A DNA stretch of 64,000 nt from Micromonospora aurantiaca ATCC 27029. GTDB taxonomy: Bacteria > Actinomycetota > Actinomycetes > Mycobacteriales > Micromonosporaceae. Both the position numbers and the translations under genes were made by a program. Below the pieces are notes generated by a model that was given only the letters and a program-made list of their open reading frames with translations, ran no database searches and was not told the origin of the DNA. This document shows, piece after piece, positions 35,291-44,591 of this stretch; within the stretch, counting starts at the first letter, position 1, and each line of letters opens with the position of its first letter. Location of the stretch: NCBI RefSeq assembly GCF_000145235.1, contig NC_014391.1, positions 1,674,001-1,738,000 on the forward strand, written 5' to 3'.

Positions 35291-38016
35291 GCCTTCCTGG
35301 TGCCGCGCGCCGGGTACGCGCATACGGAGGGCAGTTCCTGCTGCTCGCCGTCCTGACCCTGGTGACCGCCCTGCTGATCACCGGCGTGCCCCGGGTCGCC
35401 GACCGGCTGACCGGGCAGGGGCTCACCGAGTACGTCGCAGGGCAGCCGGTGGCCCGCCGCGACCTCACGTACAGCACCGCGCCGACCGCGTTCCCGCCGT
35501 CGACCCGGACCGCCGTGACCGGTCACGCGGCCGAGCTGGCGGGGATCGAGGAGGCGATGCCCGGCGTGGTCCGGGACACCATCGGCCAGCGCTGGTACGT
35601 CGCCCAGACCGTGCCCGGACGGCTGCGCGGCCCGACACTCGCCCCCGAGAAGGGGCTCATCGACGTGCACCTGCGCGCCGGTACCGGCATCAAGGAGGCG
35701 GCCACACTGGTCGACGGGCGGTGGCCGGAACGTCCCGTCGCCCCGGCCCGCACGGTCGAGGTGACGCTCGCCGAGACGATCGCCGGCACGCTCGGCGTGA
35801 AGACCGGCGACCGGTTCCTGCTCCTGATGCTCGACCCGGACGACAACGTGCTCAAGTCCCTCCCGGTCCACCTGGTCGGTGTGTGGCGGCCGAACGACCC
35901 GGCCGACGGTGTCTGGGACACGCTGCCGTCGATGCTCAAGCTCTCCCCGCCCGAGGGCGACGGCGACCCGTTCGTGGGCGTCGCCTACACCGCCGACGGC
36001 GGCGTCGACGAGGCCGGCGCGACCGGCTGGCCGGTCAGCTTCGGCTGGCGGTACCGGATCGCCCCGGACCGGCTCGAACCCGGCCGTCTCGACGCGCTGA
36101 TCGCCGGCGTCGACGGGCTGGACCGGGCCCGGCCCGCCCAGATCGAGATGACCCTCACCCAGGGCGTGGACATCCCGCTGCGGCGCTTCGCCGACGCGCT
36201 CGCCGCCGCGCGTACCCTGCTCGCGGTCATCGCCGCCGGGCTGCTCGCCACGCTGGCCGGGCTGACGCTGCTGGCCGCCCGGCTGGCCGCGCGCCGCCGC
36301 CGCGCCGAGTTCCACCTGATCCGGGCACGCGGCGGCTCGACCGGCGCGGTGCTGCGCCGCGGCCTGGCCGAGTCGCTGCTGGTGCTGCCGGCCGCGGCCG
36401 GGATCGGCTGGCTGCTCGGCGGGCTGCTGCCCGGCACCGGGGCGTCGTGGCGCTGGGTGGTGATCGCCGCGCTCCTGGCCACGCTGCTGCCGCCGCTCGC
36501 CGCGCTCGCCGTCGGCCGCCGAGCCGGTGGACGTGCCGACCTGGGCGGCCGGTCACCCGCCATCCGGCTCACCGTCGAGGTGGTAGTGCTCGGGCTCGCC
36601 GTGCTCGGCGCGTTCCTGCTGCGCCGCCGCGGGCTCACCGCCGGTTCGGTGGACCCGCTGCTGGTCTCCGTGCCGGTGCTGCTGGCGATCGCGGCGGCGC
36701 TGCTGGCGCTGCGCGCGTACCCCTGGCCGTTGCGGCTGGTCAGCCGCGTCGCCGCCCGGGCGCCCGGCAGCGTCGCGTTCCTCGGCACCGCCCGGGCGGG
36801 CCGGGCCGCGACCACCGGGCCGCTGGTCGTGGTGGTGCTGGCCGTCGCCACCGCCGCGTTCTGCGGCGTGGTGGCGACCGGCATCGAGACCGGCCGGGAC
36901 ACCGCCGCCGCCCAGGCCGTGCCCGGTGACCTGCTGGTACGCGGGGAGCGCTTCACGCCGGACACCGCGGAGAAGCTGGCTGCGCTGCCCGGGGTACGCG
37001 CTGTCGCGCCGCTGCTCACAGTGCCGGCCGAACGTCCGTACGCTGACCGCGCCGGACGCCCCGCCCCGGTCACCGAGCTGCGCGTGGTGCTCGTGGACGG
37101 CGAGCGGTTCGCCGACGTGGCACGGGAGGCCGGCGTACCGGTGGACGTGCCCGACCCGGTGCGGGCCCGCACCGACGGGAGCACGCCGCTGCCGGCGCTG
37201 GTGTCTCCGGCGGTGGCTGGGGAACTGGCCGACGCCGGGCTCGCCGACGCCCGAGGTGAGCGGCCCGCCTGGCTGGACGTGCAGGGCAACCGGCTGCCGG
37301 TGCGGACCGCCGCCACAGTCGACGAGTTCGCGCTCGTGGGCGAGGGCATACGCCGGTTCGTGGTGCTGCCGTGGCCGGCGTTGCCGGCCGACGCCCCGCA
37401 CCAGCTCGCGCCCACCGGTTTCGTGCTCGCCGGGTCCGGCGTGGACGCGGCCGAGGTGGACCGGGTCGCGAGCGACGGGCAGCGGCGCTACCTGCGCATC
37501 GGCGAGGTCGACGCCGGGGACAAGGCCCGCGCGCCGGAGGTGACGACCCGTTCGGCAGTGCGCGCCGACCTGGGCGGCACCGGCGTGAACGGCCTGCTGG
37601 TGTTCGGGTTCGTGCTCGGCGCCGGGGGCGGCGCCGCGCTGGGGCTGCTCGGGCTCGCGCTCGCCGTGCTCGCCGGGGCCCGCTCGCGCGGTCAGGTGCT
37701 GTCCCGGCTGCGCACGATGGGCCTGTCCCGCCGTCAGTGGCGCGGACTGCTGATGGTGGAGCTGACGCCGCTGGTGCTGGTGTCGGTGCTCACCGGAGCG
37801 GTGGTCGGCGCGTTGCTGCCGCTGCTGCTCACACCGGTGCTCGGGCTGCCCGCCTTCACCGGGGGCGTGGACGTGCGCCCGAGTTTCGAACCCGGCCTGG
37901 TGGCCGGGGTGTCGGTCCTGGCCATGCTGGCCCTCGGCTTCGCGATCACCGTGGAAGCCGTGAACAACCGCCGGTTGCGCCTCGGCGAGGTGCTGCGGCT
38001 CGGAGAGGAGAGCTGA
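35287..38016 (+). CDS. FtsX-type ABC transporter permease, second subunit
   Basis: 909 aa, starting in an ATGA overlap with the preceding permease gene behind GGAGGAG. One N-terminal helix (LLLAVLTLVTALLITGVP), a large exported domain, and three helix clusters follow, including LLAVIAAGLLATLAGLTLLAARLAARRRRAEF (helix plus basic cytoplasmic end) and the C-terminal LSRLRTMGLSRRQWRGLLMVELTPLVL. The architecture matches the first permease, so they probably form a heterodimer. The cargo is not predictable. The next gene, an ATPase, starts one base after the stop. Confidence 0.88.
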   Translation: MSLPGAARRVRAYGGQFLLLAVLTLVTALLITGVPRVADRLTGQGLTEYVAGQPVARRDLTYSTAPTAFPPSTRTAVTGHAAELAGIEEAMPGVVRDTIGQRWYVAQTVPGRLRGPTLAPEKGLIDVHLRAGTGIKEAATLVDGRWPERPVAPARTVEVTLAETIAGTLGVKTGDRFLLLMLDPDDNVLKSLPVHLVGVWRPNDPADGVWDTLPSMLKLSPPEGDGDPFVGVAYTADGGVDEAGATGWPVSFGWRYRIAPDRLEPGRLDALIAGVDGLDRARPAQIEMTLTQGVDIPLRRFADALAAARTLLAVIAAGLLATLAGLTLLAARLAARRRRAEFHLIRARGGSTGAVLRRGLAESLLVLPAAAGIGWLLGGLLPGTGASWRWVVIAALLATLLPPLAALAVGRRAGGRADLGGRSPAIRLTVEVVVLGLAVLGAFLLRRRGLTAGSVDPLLVSVPVLLAIAAALLALRAYPWPLRLVSRVAARAPGSVAFLGTARAGRAATTGPLVVVVLAVATAAFCGVVATGIETGRDTAAAQAVPGDLLVRGERFTPDTAEKLAALPGVRAVAPLLTVPAERPYADRAGRPAPVTELRVVLVDGERFADVAREAGVPVDVPDPVRARTDGSTPLPALVSPAVAGELADAGLADARGERPAWLDVQGNRLPVRTAATVDEFALVGEGIRRFVVLPWPALPADAPHQLAPTGFVLAGSGVDAAEVDRVASDGQRRYLRIGEVDAGDKARAPEVTTRSAVRADLGGTGVNGLLVFGFVLGAGGGAALGLLGLALAVLAGARSRGQVLSRLRTMGLSRRQWRGLLMVELTPLVLVSVLTGAVVGALLPLLLTPVLGLPAFTGGVDVRPSFEPGLVAGVSVLAMLALGFAITVEAVNNRRLRLGEVLRLGEES

Positions 38017-38017
38017 C

Positions 38018-39052
38018 ATGACCGCGACCGCTTCCGGCCACCCGGGCCCGGCGCGTCTCACGCCGCGTGACGAACCGTCGTCGGCCGTACCGGACCTGGC
38101 GTCGCTGCAACAGCGCGCCGCCCAGCGGGCCGCCGAACGGGCCGGCGGGCGCGACCGGCTGCGCGGGCACATCGTCTGCGACGGCCTGGTGCGCATCTTC
38201 AAGACCGAGGGCGTCGAGGTCGTCGCGCTCCAGGGCCTCGACCTGGTGATCGACCGGGGCGAACTGGTCGCGATCGTCGGCGCGTCCGGCTCCGGCAAGT
38301 CGACGCTGCTGAACATCCTGTCCGGGCTGGACACCCCGACCGCGGGCATCGCCCGGGTCGCCGACTACGACCTGCTGTCGCTGTCGAACAAGCGGCGGCT
38401 CGCGTACCGGCGGGACGTGGTCGGCTTCATCTGGCAGCAGACCGGCCGCAACCTGCTGCCGTACCTGACCGCGCTGGAGAACGTGGAACTGCCGATGAAG
38501 CTGGCCGGCCGGGCCGGCGGAGGGCGCAAGCGGCGGGAACGCGCCCGTGAGCTGCTGGACATGGTGGGCGTCGGCTACTGCGCCGACCGCCGGCCGGGCC
38601 AGATGAGCGGCGGCGAGCAGCAGCGCTGCGCGGTCGCCGTGGCGGTGGCGAACGACCCGGAGATCCTCTTCGCCGACGAGCCGACCGGTGAGCTGGACGA
38701 GGCCACCGGCGCCGAGGTCTTCGCCGCGCTGCGCACCATCAACGCCGAACTGGGGGTCACCATCGTGGTGGTCACCCACGACCACGCCGTGGCCGGCCAG
38801 GTCCGCCGTACCGTCGCGATCCGCGACGGCCGGACCGCCTCCGAGGTACGCCGGACCGCGCGCGTCACCGCCGACGGCGGCACCGAGATGGTCAGCGAGG
38901 AGTACGCGGTGCTCGATCGCACCGGCCGGATGCAACTGCCGGCGCAGTTCGTGGAGGCGCTGTCCCTGCGCGACCGGGTCCGGCTCAACCTGGAACCCGA
39001 CCACGTCGAGGTGCGCCCCGGCGACCGGGCGCACGGCGAGGAGAGTGAGTGA
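38018..39052 (+). CDS. ABC transporter ATPase with C-terminal AbrB-like extension
   Basis: 344 aa, about 100 residues longer than a typical LolD/MacB-type ATPase. A disordered head of about 50 residues precedes the ATPase core: Walker A GASGSGKST, the Q loop near FIWQQTGRNLL, signature MSGGEQQR, Walker B ILFADEPTGELD and the switch His in VVVTHDHAVAG. After the core comes EYAVLDRTGRMQLPAQFVEA and LSLRDRVRLNLEPDHVEVRPG. This resembles a single SpoVT/AbrB beta-hairpin module, possibly for dimerisation or regulation. It is transcribed with two permeases and a second ATPase. Confidence 0.9.
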   Translation: MTATASGHPGPARLTPRDEPSSAVPDLASLQQRAAQRAAERAGGRDRLRGHIVCDGLVRIFKTEGVEVVALQGLDLVIDRGELVAIVGASGSGKSTLLNILSGLDTPTAGIARVADYDLLSLSNKRRLAYRRDVVGFIWQQTGRNLLPYLTALENVELPMKLAGRAGGGRKRRERARELLDMVGVGYCADRRPGQMSGGEQQRCAVAVAVANDPEILFADEPTGELDEATGAEVFAALRTINAELGVTIVVVTHDHAVAGQVRRTVAIRDGRTASEVRRTARVTADGGTEMVSEEYAVLDRTGRMQLPAQFVEALSLRDRVRLNLEPDHVEVRPGDRAHGEESE

Positions 39053-39777
39053 TGACCGACCAGACAGTGGTGCTGCCGGCGGTGCCGGGGACGGCCGTCG
39101 ACGACGTGGTCCGGGTCGAGGGGGTGAGCCGCACCTTCGGCAAGGGTGAGCACGCGGTGCACGCCGTGCGGGACGCCTCGTTCACGGCGGGACGCGGCGA
39201 GCTGGTCGCCGTCCGGGGCCGCTCCGGCGCCGGCAAGACCACGCTGCTGAACCTGGTCGGCGGCCTGGACCGGCCGGACGCCGGGCGGATCCGGGTGGCC
39301 GGGCACGACGTCACCGCCGCAGGTGAGCGGGAGCTGCTGTCGTTGCGCCGGGGCACCATCGGGTTCGTGTTCCAGACGTTCGGCCTGGTGCCGATCCTGT
39401 CCGCGGCGGAGAACGTCGGGGTGCCGCTGCGGCTGGCCAAGGTGCCGGCGGCCGAGCGGGAGCAGCGGGTCGCGGTGCTGCTGGAGCTGGTCGGGCTGGG
39501 CGGGCACGCGGCGCAGCGCCCGTACGAGCTGTCCGGCGGGCAGCAGCAGCGGGTGGCGGTGGCCCGGGCGCTGGCGAACGAACCGGACCTGCTGATCGCC
39601 GACGAGCCGACCGGTCAGCTCGACTCCGAGACCGGGCGGTCGATCATGGACCTGCTGCGTGCGGTGGTGCACGCCCGGGGCATGACAGCGCTCGTCGCCA
39701 CGCACGACCCGGCGCTCATCGAGCTGGCCGACCGTACGCTCACACTGCGCGACGGCCGGCTGGTGTCGGAGGACTGA
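39052..39777 (+). CDS. ABC transporter ATPase, standard length
   Basis: 241 aa. The core motifs are intact: Walker A GRSGAGKTT, Q-loop region FVFQTFGLVPIL, signature LSGGQQQR, Walker B LLIADEPTGQLD and the switch His in LVATHDPAL. It is the last gene of the four-gene export operon, starting in TGATG with the previous stop; a GTG at 39049 is an alternative. Two different ATPases with two different permeases suggest a heterodimeric motor, or two half-systems sharing an operon. Confidence 0.92.
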   Translation: MTDQTVVLPAVPGTAVDDVVRVEGVSRTFGKGEHAVHAVRDASFTAGRGELVAVRGRSGAGKTTLLNLVGGLDRPDAGRIRVAGHDVTAAGERELLSLRRGTIGFVFQTFGLVPILSAAENVGVPLRLAKVPAAEREQRVAVLLELVGLGGHAAQRPYELSGGQQQRVAVARALANEPDLLIADEPTGQLDSETGRSIMDLLRAVVHARGMTALVATHDPALIELADRTLTLRDGRLVSED

Positions 39778-39785
39778 TCCGGGTG

Positions 39786-39816
39786 CCGGGCCGCGCGCCT
39801 CCGGGCGGCGGCCCGG
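39786..39816. terminator. Hairpin between convergent genes
   Basis: CCGGGCCGC (39786-39794) pairs with GCGGCCCGG (39808-39816) across a 13-base loop, with partial pairing outside it. It lies in the 46-base gap between the ABC operon stop (39777) and the minus-strand acetyltransferase stop (39824). Confidence 0.55.
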
Positions 39817-39823
39817 TGCCGGG

Positions 39824-40276
39824 TCAGAGCGCCAGCTTCATGCCCTCGTGGCTGGCCACGAAGCCCAGGTCGCGGTAGAACCGGTGCGCGTCGGCGCGCT
39901 GCTTGTCGGTGGTGAGCTGCACCAGCGCGCAGCCGTGTTCCCGGGCCCTGTCGATCGCCCAGCGCATCATCGTCCGGCCCAGACCGCGGCCGCGCCGGTC
40001 GGAGCGGACCCGCACCGACTCGATCAGGCAGCGTTCGGCGCCGTGCCGGCCCAGCCCCGGGATGTACGTGAGCTGGAAGCAGCCCACCAGCTCCCCGCCG
40101 TCGTCGGCGACGATCAGATGGTTGCGCGGGTCGGCGTCGAGGTCGGCGAAGGCACGCTCGTACGCCTCGTCCACCTCGGGCAGGTCGCGGGTGCGGCCCA
40201 GCACGTCGTCGGCGAGCAGCGCGAGCACGGCGGGCAGGTCGGCGCGGACCGCCTCCCGGAAGATCACCTCGGTCAC
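39824..40276 (-). CDS. GNAT acetyltransferase
   Basis: 150 aa. Typical GNAT elements are seen: VIFREAVRADLPAVLALLADD at the start, GCFQLTYIPGL (strands 3-4), the acetyl-CoA loop in VRSDRRGRGLGRTMMRWAI and HRFYRDLGFVASHEGMKL at the end. The substrate is unknown; many close homologues acetylate small molecules or N-termini. The GTG at 40276 fits the expected N-terminus. It lies immediately downstream of the PucR-type regulator gene on the same strand (48-base gap), so the two may share a transcript. Confidence 0.9.
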   Translation of the reverse strand: MTEVIFREAVRADLPAVLALLADDVLGRTRDLPEVDEAYERAFADLDADPRNHLIVADDGGELVGCFQLTYIPGLGRHGAERCLIESVRVRSDRRGRGLGRTMMRWAIDRAREHGCALVQLTTDKQRADAHRFYRDLGFVASHEGMKLAL

Positions 40277-40323
40277 CGGGCCAGCCTGGCACAGCGCCGC
40301 GCGCCGGTGTGGCCCGGGCGGCG

Positions 40324-41472
40324 TCAGCCGTCGTCCAGCCAGCTCCGCAGCGCCCACCACCAGTGCACGGTCTCCGGCACCGTGCACCGGGCGCCCTCCT
40401 CGACCGGCGGCCCGCCGGTCAGCTCCCGCAGCCGCCGCAGCCGGTAGCGCACCGTGTTCGGGTGGACGTGCAGCTCGGCGGCCGTCTGGTCCAGGCGCTG
40501 GCCGTGGTGCAGCCAGGCGAGCGCGGTGCCCGCCAGCTCCCGGTGGAACTCGTCGGCCGGGTCGAGCGCGCCGAGCAGCGTGCCCCGCAGCAGTTCGGCC
40601 AGCAGCGGCTGGGCGGCGAGCGCGGTCTCCCCGGCCAGGTCGGTGACCTGACGCAGCCCGCGCAGCCGCCGATTGGCGGCCGTGGCCAGCGCCGCCAGGC
40701 AGAGCGCGTACATGTCCGGGGCCCGCGCCAGCGGCTGCGCGGGCGCCACCAGCGTCAGCATGTCGGCCGGCGCGGCGTCGGGCGGTCGCGGCAGCAGCCC
40801 GGCCAGCCGGTCCCCGACCGTGCCGAGCAGGCCGCCCCGCGCGGTGAGCTGCCGGTGCAGCGCGTACGCCCGGACCGGGTCGGGCGGGGCGGCGACCAGG
40901 CAGTGGTAGCGCCCGTCCGGCCGCAGCCCGAACCGGGTCAGCTCGGCCGGGGGCAGGCCCGCCGGGCCGTCGCGCAGCAGCCGCCGCAGCAGGTGCGCCC
41001 GGGCCGCCGCGCCGGTACGTGCCAGTTCCCGTTCGGCGCCGCGGTGCCCGTCGACCACCGCCCGCTCCACCGCCGCGGCGTACCGGCCGATGGTGAGCAG
41101 CCCTTCCAGCAGCACCTCGTCCGGGATGCCGGCGGCCCGCCCGTGCCGGACCACCAGCTCCACCGCCCGGTCCCGCCCGGCCTGCACCCCGCGCAGCAGA
41201 CCGGCCACCGAGACGCCCTGCGCCGCCCGGTCCGCGCCCAGCCGCCGGGCCTCGGCGAAGTCGCGTCCGGCCGGGTCCTCGCGGCGTTCCAGCGCACCCA
41301 GGCCACTGGTCAGCAGCAGCACGACCTGGCGGCGTACCTCGTCGGCCGGGAGCCGGGCCACCTCGGGGGAGTCCGCGCGGGCCGCCCGCGCCACCTCGTC
41401 GACAGCGGCCGGATCGGCGGACAGGTCGCGCAGCAGCGCGCCGAACGTCGGGGCCTGTCCGATCCGGGTCAT
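40324..41472 (-). CDS. PucR-family transcriptional regulator
   Basis: 382 aa. The C-terminal helix-turn-helix is clear: LDQTAAELHVHPNTVRYRLRRLRELTG (key part LHVHPNTVRYRLRR), as in PucR/CdaR-type regulators. The N-terminal two thirds are helical (EVLLEGLLTIGRYAAAVERAV and similar), with a central GGDEF-like degenerate region usual for the family. Targets may include the acetyltransferase downstream or the divergent secreted propeller gene, which starts 172 bases away. The ATG at 41472 has GGAGGGCGG upstream. Confidence 0.85.
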   Translation of the reverse strand: MTRIGQAPTFGALLRDLSADPAAVDEVARAARADSPEVARLPADEVRRQVVLLLTSGLGALERREDPAGRDFAEARRLGADRAAQGVSVAGLLRGVQAGRDRAVELVVRHGRAAGIPDEVLLEGLLTIGRYAAAVERAVVDGHRGAERELARTGAAARAHLLRRLLRDGPAGLPPAELTRFGLRPDGRYHCLVAAPPDPVRAYALHRQLTARGGLLGTVGDRLAGLLPRPPDAAPADMLTLVAPAQPLARAPDMYALCLAALATAANRRLRGLRQVTDLAGETALAAQPLLAELLRGTLLGALDPADEFHRELAGTALAWLHHGQRLDQTAAELHVHPNTVRYRLRRLRELTGGPPVEEGARCTVPETVHWWWALRSWLDDG

Positions 41473-41644
41473 CGGCGTCCGCCGCCCTCCGGTTGTCGAC
41501 GCGGTACAACCGGGCCGCGCGGGCGTTGGCGTCAGGTCCCTAGCCCGGGCGGGCGGCCGATTGCTCTCCTGGTTGTTACCGCAAGGTAACACCGCTCGCG
41601 CCACTGAGAAACGTCGATGTCGTACCGGCTGCCAGGAGGCGTCC

Positions 41645-42922
41645 ATGACACCCGTGCCACAGCACCCGTCCCGTACCCGCCGCCGCCGCGCCGGCCTGGC
41701 CGTGCTGGCCGCGCTCGCCCTGGTCGCGCCGGCGCCGCTGGTGACCGCGCCCGCGCCGGCCGCCGCCGCGGCAGCGCTCCAGGAGGTGATGTTCGTCGGC
41801 AACAACTGGGACGGCACCGCCGACGTGATCCGGTCCCGCGGCGACTACGCCAGGCTCGGCCGGATCAACGTGATCCCGGACCGCGCCGCGCGGCTGCGCG
41901 AGATCTACCTCAACCCGATCAAGCTGGCGTTCTTCCTCGGCATCCGGCAGGGCCCGGGGGAGGGCCACGACCAGCTCATCGACGACATGTACACCACGCC
42001 GGACGGCACCGCGCTCGTGGTGTCCCGGCCCAGCTTCGCCGACGTCGTCTCGATCGACCTGGCCACCGGCGCGCTGCGCTGGCGGTTCCCGGTCTCCGGC
42101 TACCGCGCCGACCACATGGCCGTCTCGCCCGACGGCACCCGCGTCGCGGTCTCCGCCTCCACCTCCAACACCGTGCACGTGCTGGACATCCGCACCGGCG
42201 CGCAACTCGGCTCGTTCGGCGCCGGCGACAAGCCGCACGAGAACATCTACACCGACGGCGGCACCCGGCTGTGGAACATGTCCATCGGCGAGGTCAACAC
42301 CGACCTGGACGCGCCGTGGCTCGACTGGACCAAGGGCGACCGCCGGATCACAGTCGCCGACACCAGCACGTACCAGGTGGTCAAGGTGATCGACATGCGG
42401 GACCGGCTGGACGCCGCCGGCCGCCGGGACCTCTCCGACGCGGTCCGCCCCGCCGTCTTCACCCCGGACGGCAGCCGGCTCTACTTCCAGGTGTCCTTCT
42501 TCAACGGCGTCGTCGAGTACGACGTGGCCACCGACCGGGTCACCCGCGTCGCCACGTTGCCGAAGAACCCGGCCACCAGCGAGGACCGCACCACCTGGGT
42601 CAACGACTCCCGGCACCACGGCCTGTCGATGAGCCCCGACGGCACCCGGATCTGCGTCGCCGGCACCATGGACGACTACGCCACGGTGCTGGACCGGGCC
42701 ACGCTGCGCGAGGGACCGCTGGTGCCCGCGAGCAAGCCGTACTGGGCCACCGTCAGCGGGGACGGCCGGGACTGCGTGATCTCCGAATCCGGCGCGGACC
42801 AGGTCACCGCGATCAACTTCGCCACCGGGCAGAAGGTCGCGAGCGTCCCGGTCGGCGACCACCCCCAGCGCGTCCGTATCGGACACATCCCGGAGGGCTG
42901 GACGCCCCCGGCCGCCGGCTGA
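41645..42922 (+). CDS. Secreted beta-propeller (YVTN-like) protein
   Basis: 425 aa. A signal peptide (basic RTRRRRAG, hydrophobic LAVLAALALVAPAPLV, Ala-rich end) is followed by a seven-bladed-type propeller with repeats such as IDLATGALRWRFPV, HMAVSPDGTRVAVSAS, LDIRTGAQLGSFG, FTPDGSRLYFQVS and INFATGQKVASVPVGDHPQRVRIG. These are the YVTN/cytochrome-d1-like repeats of surface proteins. No haem ligand or enzyme motif is evident. The ATG has AGGAGG 5 bases upstream at 41634-41639. It is divergent from the PucR-type regulator, which may control it. Confidence 0.85.
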   Translation: MTPVPQHPSRTRRRRAGLAVLAALALVAPAPLVTAPAPAAAAAALQEVMFVGNNWDGTADVIRSRGDYARLGRINVIPDRAARLREIYLNPIKLAFFLGIRQGPGEGHDQLIDDMYTTPDGTALVVSRPSFADVVSIDLATGALRWRFPVSGYRADHMAVSPDGTRVAVSASTSNTVHVLDIRTGAQLGSFGAGDKPHENIYTDGGTRLWNMSIGEVNTDLDAPWLDWTKGDRRITVADTSTYQVVKVIDMRDRLDAAGRRDLSDAVRPAVFTPDGSRLYFQVSFFNGVVEYDVATDRVTRVATLPKNPATSEDRTTWVNDSRHHGLSMSPDGTRICVAGTMDDYATVLDRATLREGPLVPASKPYWATVSGDGRDCVISESGADQVTAINFATGQKVASVPVGDHPQRVRIGHIPEGWTPPAAG

Positions 42923-42967
42923 CCGCCGGCCCGGCCGGCGTCCGCACCCCGACCGCCGGTCACGCCG

Positions 42968-44557
42968 TCACCGGGCGGGGCAGCGCAGCCCCTCCCGGGG
43001 GACGGTGAGTGAGATCAGGTACGCGTCGACCGCAGACGTCACGCACGAGGTCTGCGGGTAGGCGGTGTGCCCCTCGCCCTCCCAGGTCAGCACCCGTCCC
43101 ACGCCGAGCATCGACGCGAGCGCGGGCGTCTGCTCGTACGGCGTGGCCGGGTCACCGGTGGTGCCGACCACCAGGATCGGCGGGGCGCCGTTCGCCCGGC
43201 CGGTCGGATACGGATCCCGCTCGCCCGGCCACTCCACGCAGCCCAGCATCCCCACCGCCAGGGCGGGACCGAACAGCGGATACTTCTGCCGCCACTGCGA
43301 CTGGAGCGAGCGGACCTGCTCGCGCGACGGCTTCTCGGTCTCGTCGGCGCAGTTGACAGCCAGGTTGGCGTCGAACAGGTTCGAGTAGTGCCCGTCGGGC
43401 TCGCGGCCCGCGTACGCGTCGGCCAGCTTGAACACGCCGTCCGGGTCGCCGCCCTGGAGGTCGTCGATCGCCCGGGCCAGCTCCTGCCAGCCCTGCTCGG
43501 TGTAGAGCGACGAGATCACCGCGTAGAAGACCCAGCCGGCGGTGGCCTTGCGGCCGTCCTGCGCGCGTACCGGGGAGGTCTTCGCCTTGGCGATCGCGTC
43601 GGTGACCGCACCGCGGGCGTCCGGGGCGATCGGGCAGCGGCCCGCGTTCGCCGCGCACCACCTGGTGAAGTTGTCGAACGCCCGCTCGAAGCCCTTCGCC
43701 TGGCTCTCCGACCCGGCGATCAGCTTCTGCTGCGGGTCGACCGCGCCGTCGAGCACCAGGGCGCGCACGCGCTGCGGGTAGAGCTGCGCGTAGGTGGCGC
43801 CGAGCAGCGTGCCGTAGGAGTAGCCGAGGTAGGTGAGCTTGTCGTCGCCGACCGCCGCGCGGACCGCGTCCATGTCCCGCGCGGCCTGCTCGGTGCCGTA
43901 GAGCGGGAGCTGGTCGCCGTACTTCGCGCCGCAGCGCTCGCCGACCCGCCGGTTGAGGCCGACGAAGCCGTCGAACGACGACTGGCTCTCCGGGTCGGGG
44001 TCGTAGCCGAAGCTGGCGTCCAGGTCGGCGTCGGAGATGCACTTGACCGGGCTGGACCGGGCCACCCCGCGTGGGTCGAAGCCGACGATGTCGAACCGGT
44101 CGGTGATCGCCGTCGGCAGGCCGCCGAACGCCGGGCCGAATGACAGGTAGACGGCGGTGTCGACGCCGGACGCGCCGGGACCGCCCGGGTTGATGACAAG
44201 CGAGCCGATCCGGTCGCGCTGCTTGGTCGAGCGGGCCCGGATCAGCGCGATCTCGAACGTCTCACCGGCGCCCGGCCCGGCGGTCGCGCCGGTGGTGGCC
44301 CCGGTGCCCCAGTTGCGCGGCACGGCGATCCGGGCGCAGTCGTAGCGCATGTCCGCCGCGCCCCGGCCGACCAGCTCGTCGGGCACCTCCGGGCAGGCCC
44401 GCCACTCCGGCGCGGTACCCGGCGGGGCGGCCTCGCCCTCGCTCTCGGCGCGCGGGGCGAACGCCGGCAGCGTGCAGCCGGCGGTGAGCACCACCGCCGC
44501 GACGAACGCGGCCAGGACGGGCCGGAACCGGCGGGTCCGTTCGGGGAAGCGGGTCAC
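42968..44557 (-). CDS. Secreted lipoprotein alpha/beta hydrolase (tripeptidyl aminopeptidase-like)
   Basis: 529 aa. A lipobox (VVLTAGC) places the lipid-modified cysteine at residue 28. The alpha/beta hydrolase fold begins at SLVINPGGPGASGVDTA; the nucleophile is Ser in LGYSYGTLLG (about 246), the acid Asp in GTTGDPATPYEQ (about 469) and the His in GEGHTAYPQ (about 497). This matches the SlpD/SlpE tripeptidyl aminopeptidase group of Streptomyces, which trim exported peptides. GTG 44557 is preferred to ATG 44572 because GGAGGG lies 7 bases upstream and the lipoprotein signal then has normal length. Confidence 0.9.
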   Translation of the reverse strand: MTRFPERTRRFRPVLAAFVAAVVLTAGCTLPAFAPRAESEGEAAPPGTAPEWRACPEVPDELVGRGAADMRYDCARIAVPRNWGTGATTGATAGPGAGETFEIALIRARSTKQRDRIGSLVINPGGPGASGVDTAVYLSFGPAFGGLPTAITDRFDIVGFDPRGVARSSPVKCISDADLDASFGYDPDPESQSSFDGFVGLNRRVGERCGAKYGDQLPLYGTEQAARDMDAVRAAVGDDKLTYLGYSYGTLLGATYAQLYPQRVRALVLDGAVDPQQKLIAGSESQAKGFERAFDNFTRWCAANAGRCPIAPDARGAVTDAIAKAKTSPVRAQDGRKATAGWVFYAVISSLYTEQGWQELARAIDDLQGGDPDGVFKLADAYAGREPDGHYSNLFDANLAVNCADETEKPSREQVRSLQSQWRQKYPLFGPALAVGMLGCVEWPGERDPYPTGRANGAPPILVVGTTGDPATPYEQTPALASMLGVGRVLTWEGEGHTAYPQTSCVTSAVDAYLISLTVPREGLRCPAR

Positions 44558-44591
44558 GTGGGCGCCCTCCATGATCGTGTCGACCGTCAGG

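Noticed and set aside
30956..35323. A 1455-codon minus-strand frame ending in the DUF559 protein.
   Set aside because: Most of it is antisense to the FtsX-type permease gene, an artefact of extreme GC. Only the part from about 31801 resembles a real protein.
41645..42922. Cytochrome d1 or quinoprotein enzyme, from the propeller repeats.
   Set aside because: No haem-binding CxxCH motif and no recognisable PQQ-ligating set was found. YVTN-like surface repeats explain the pattern.
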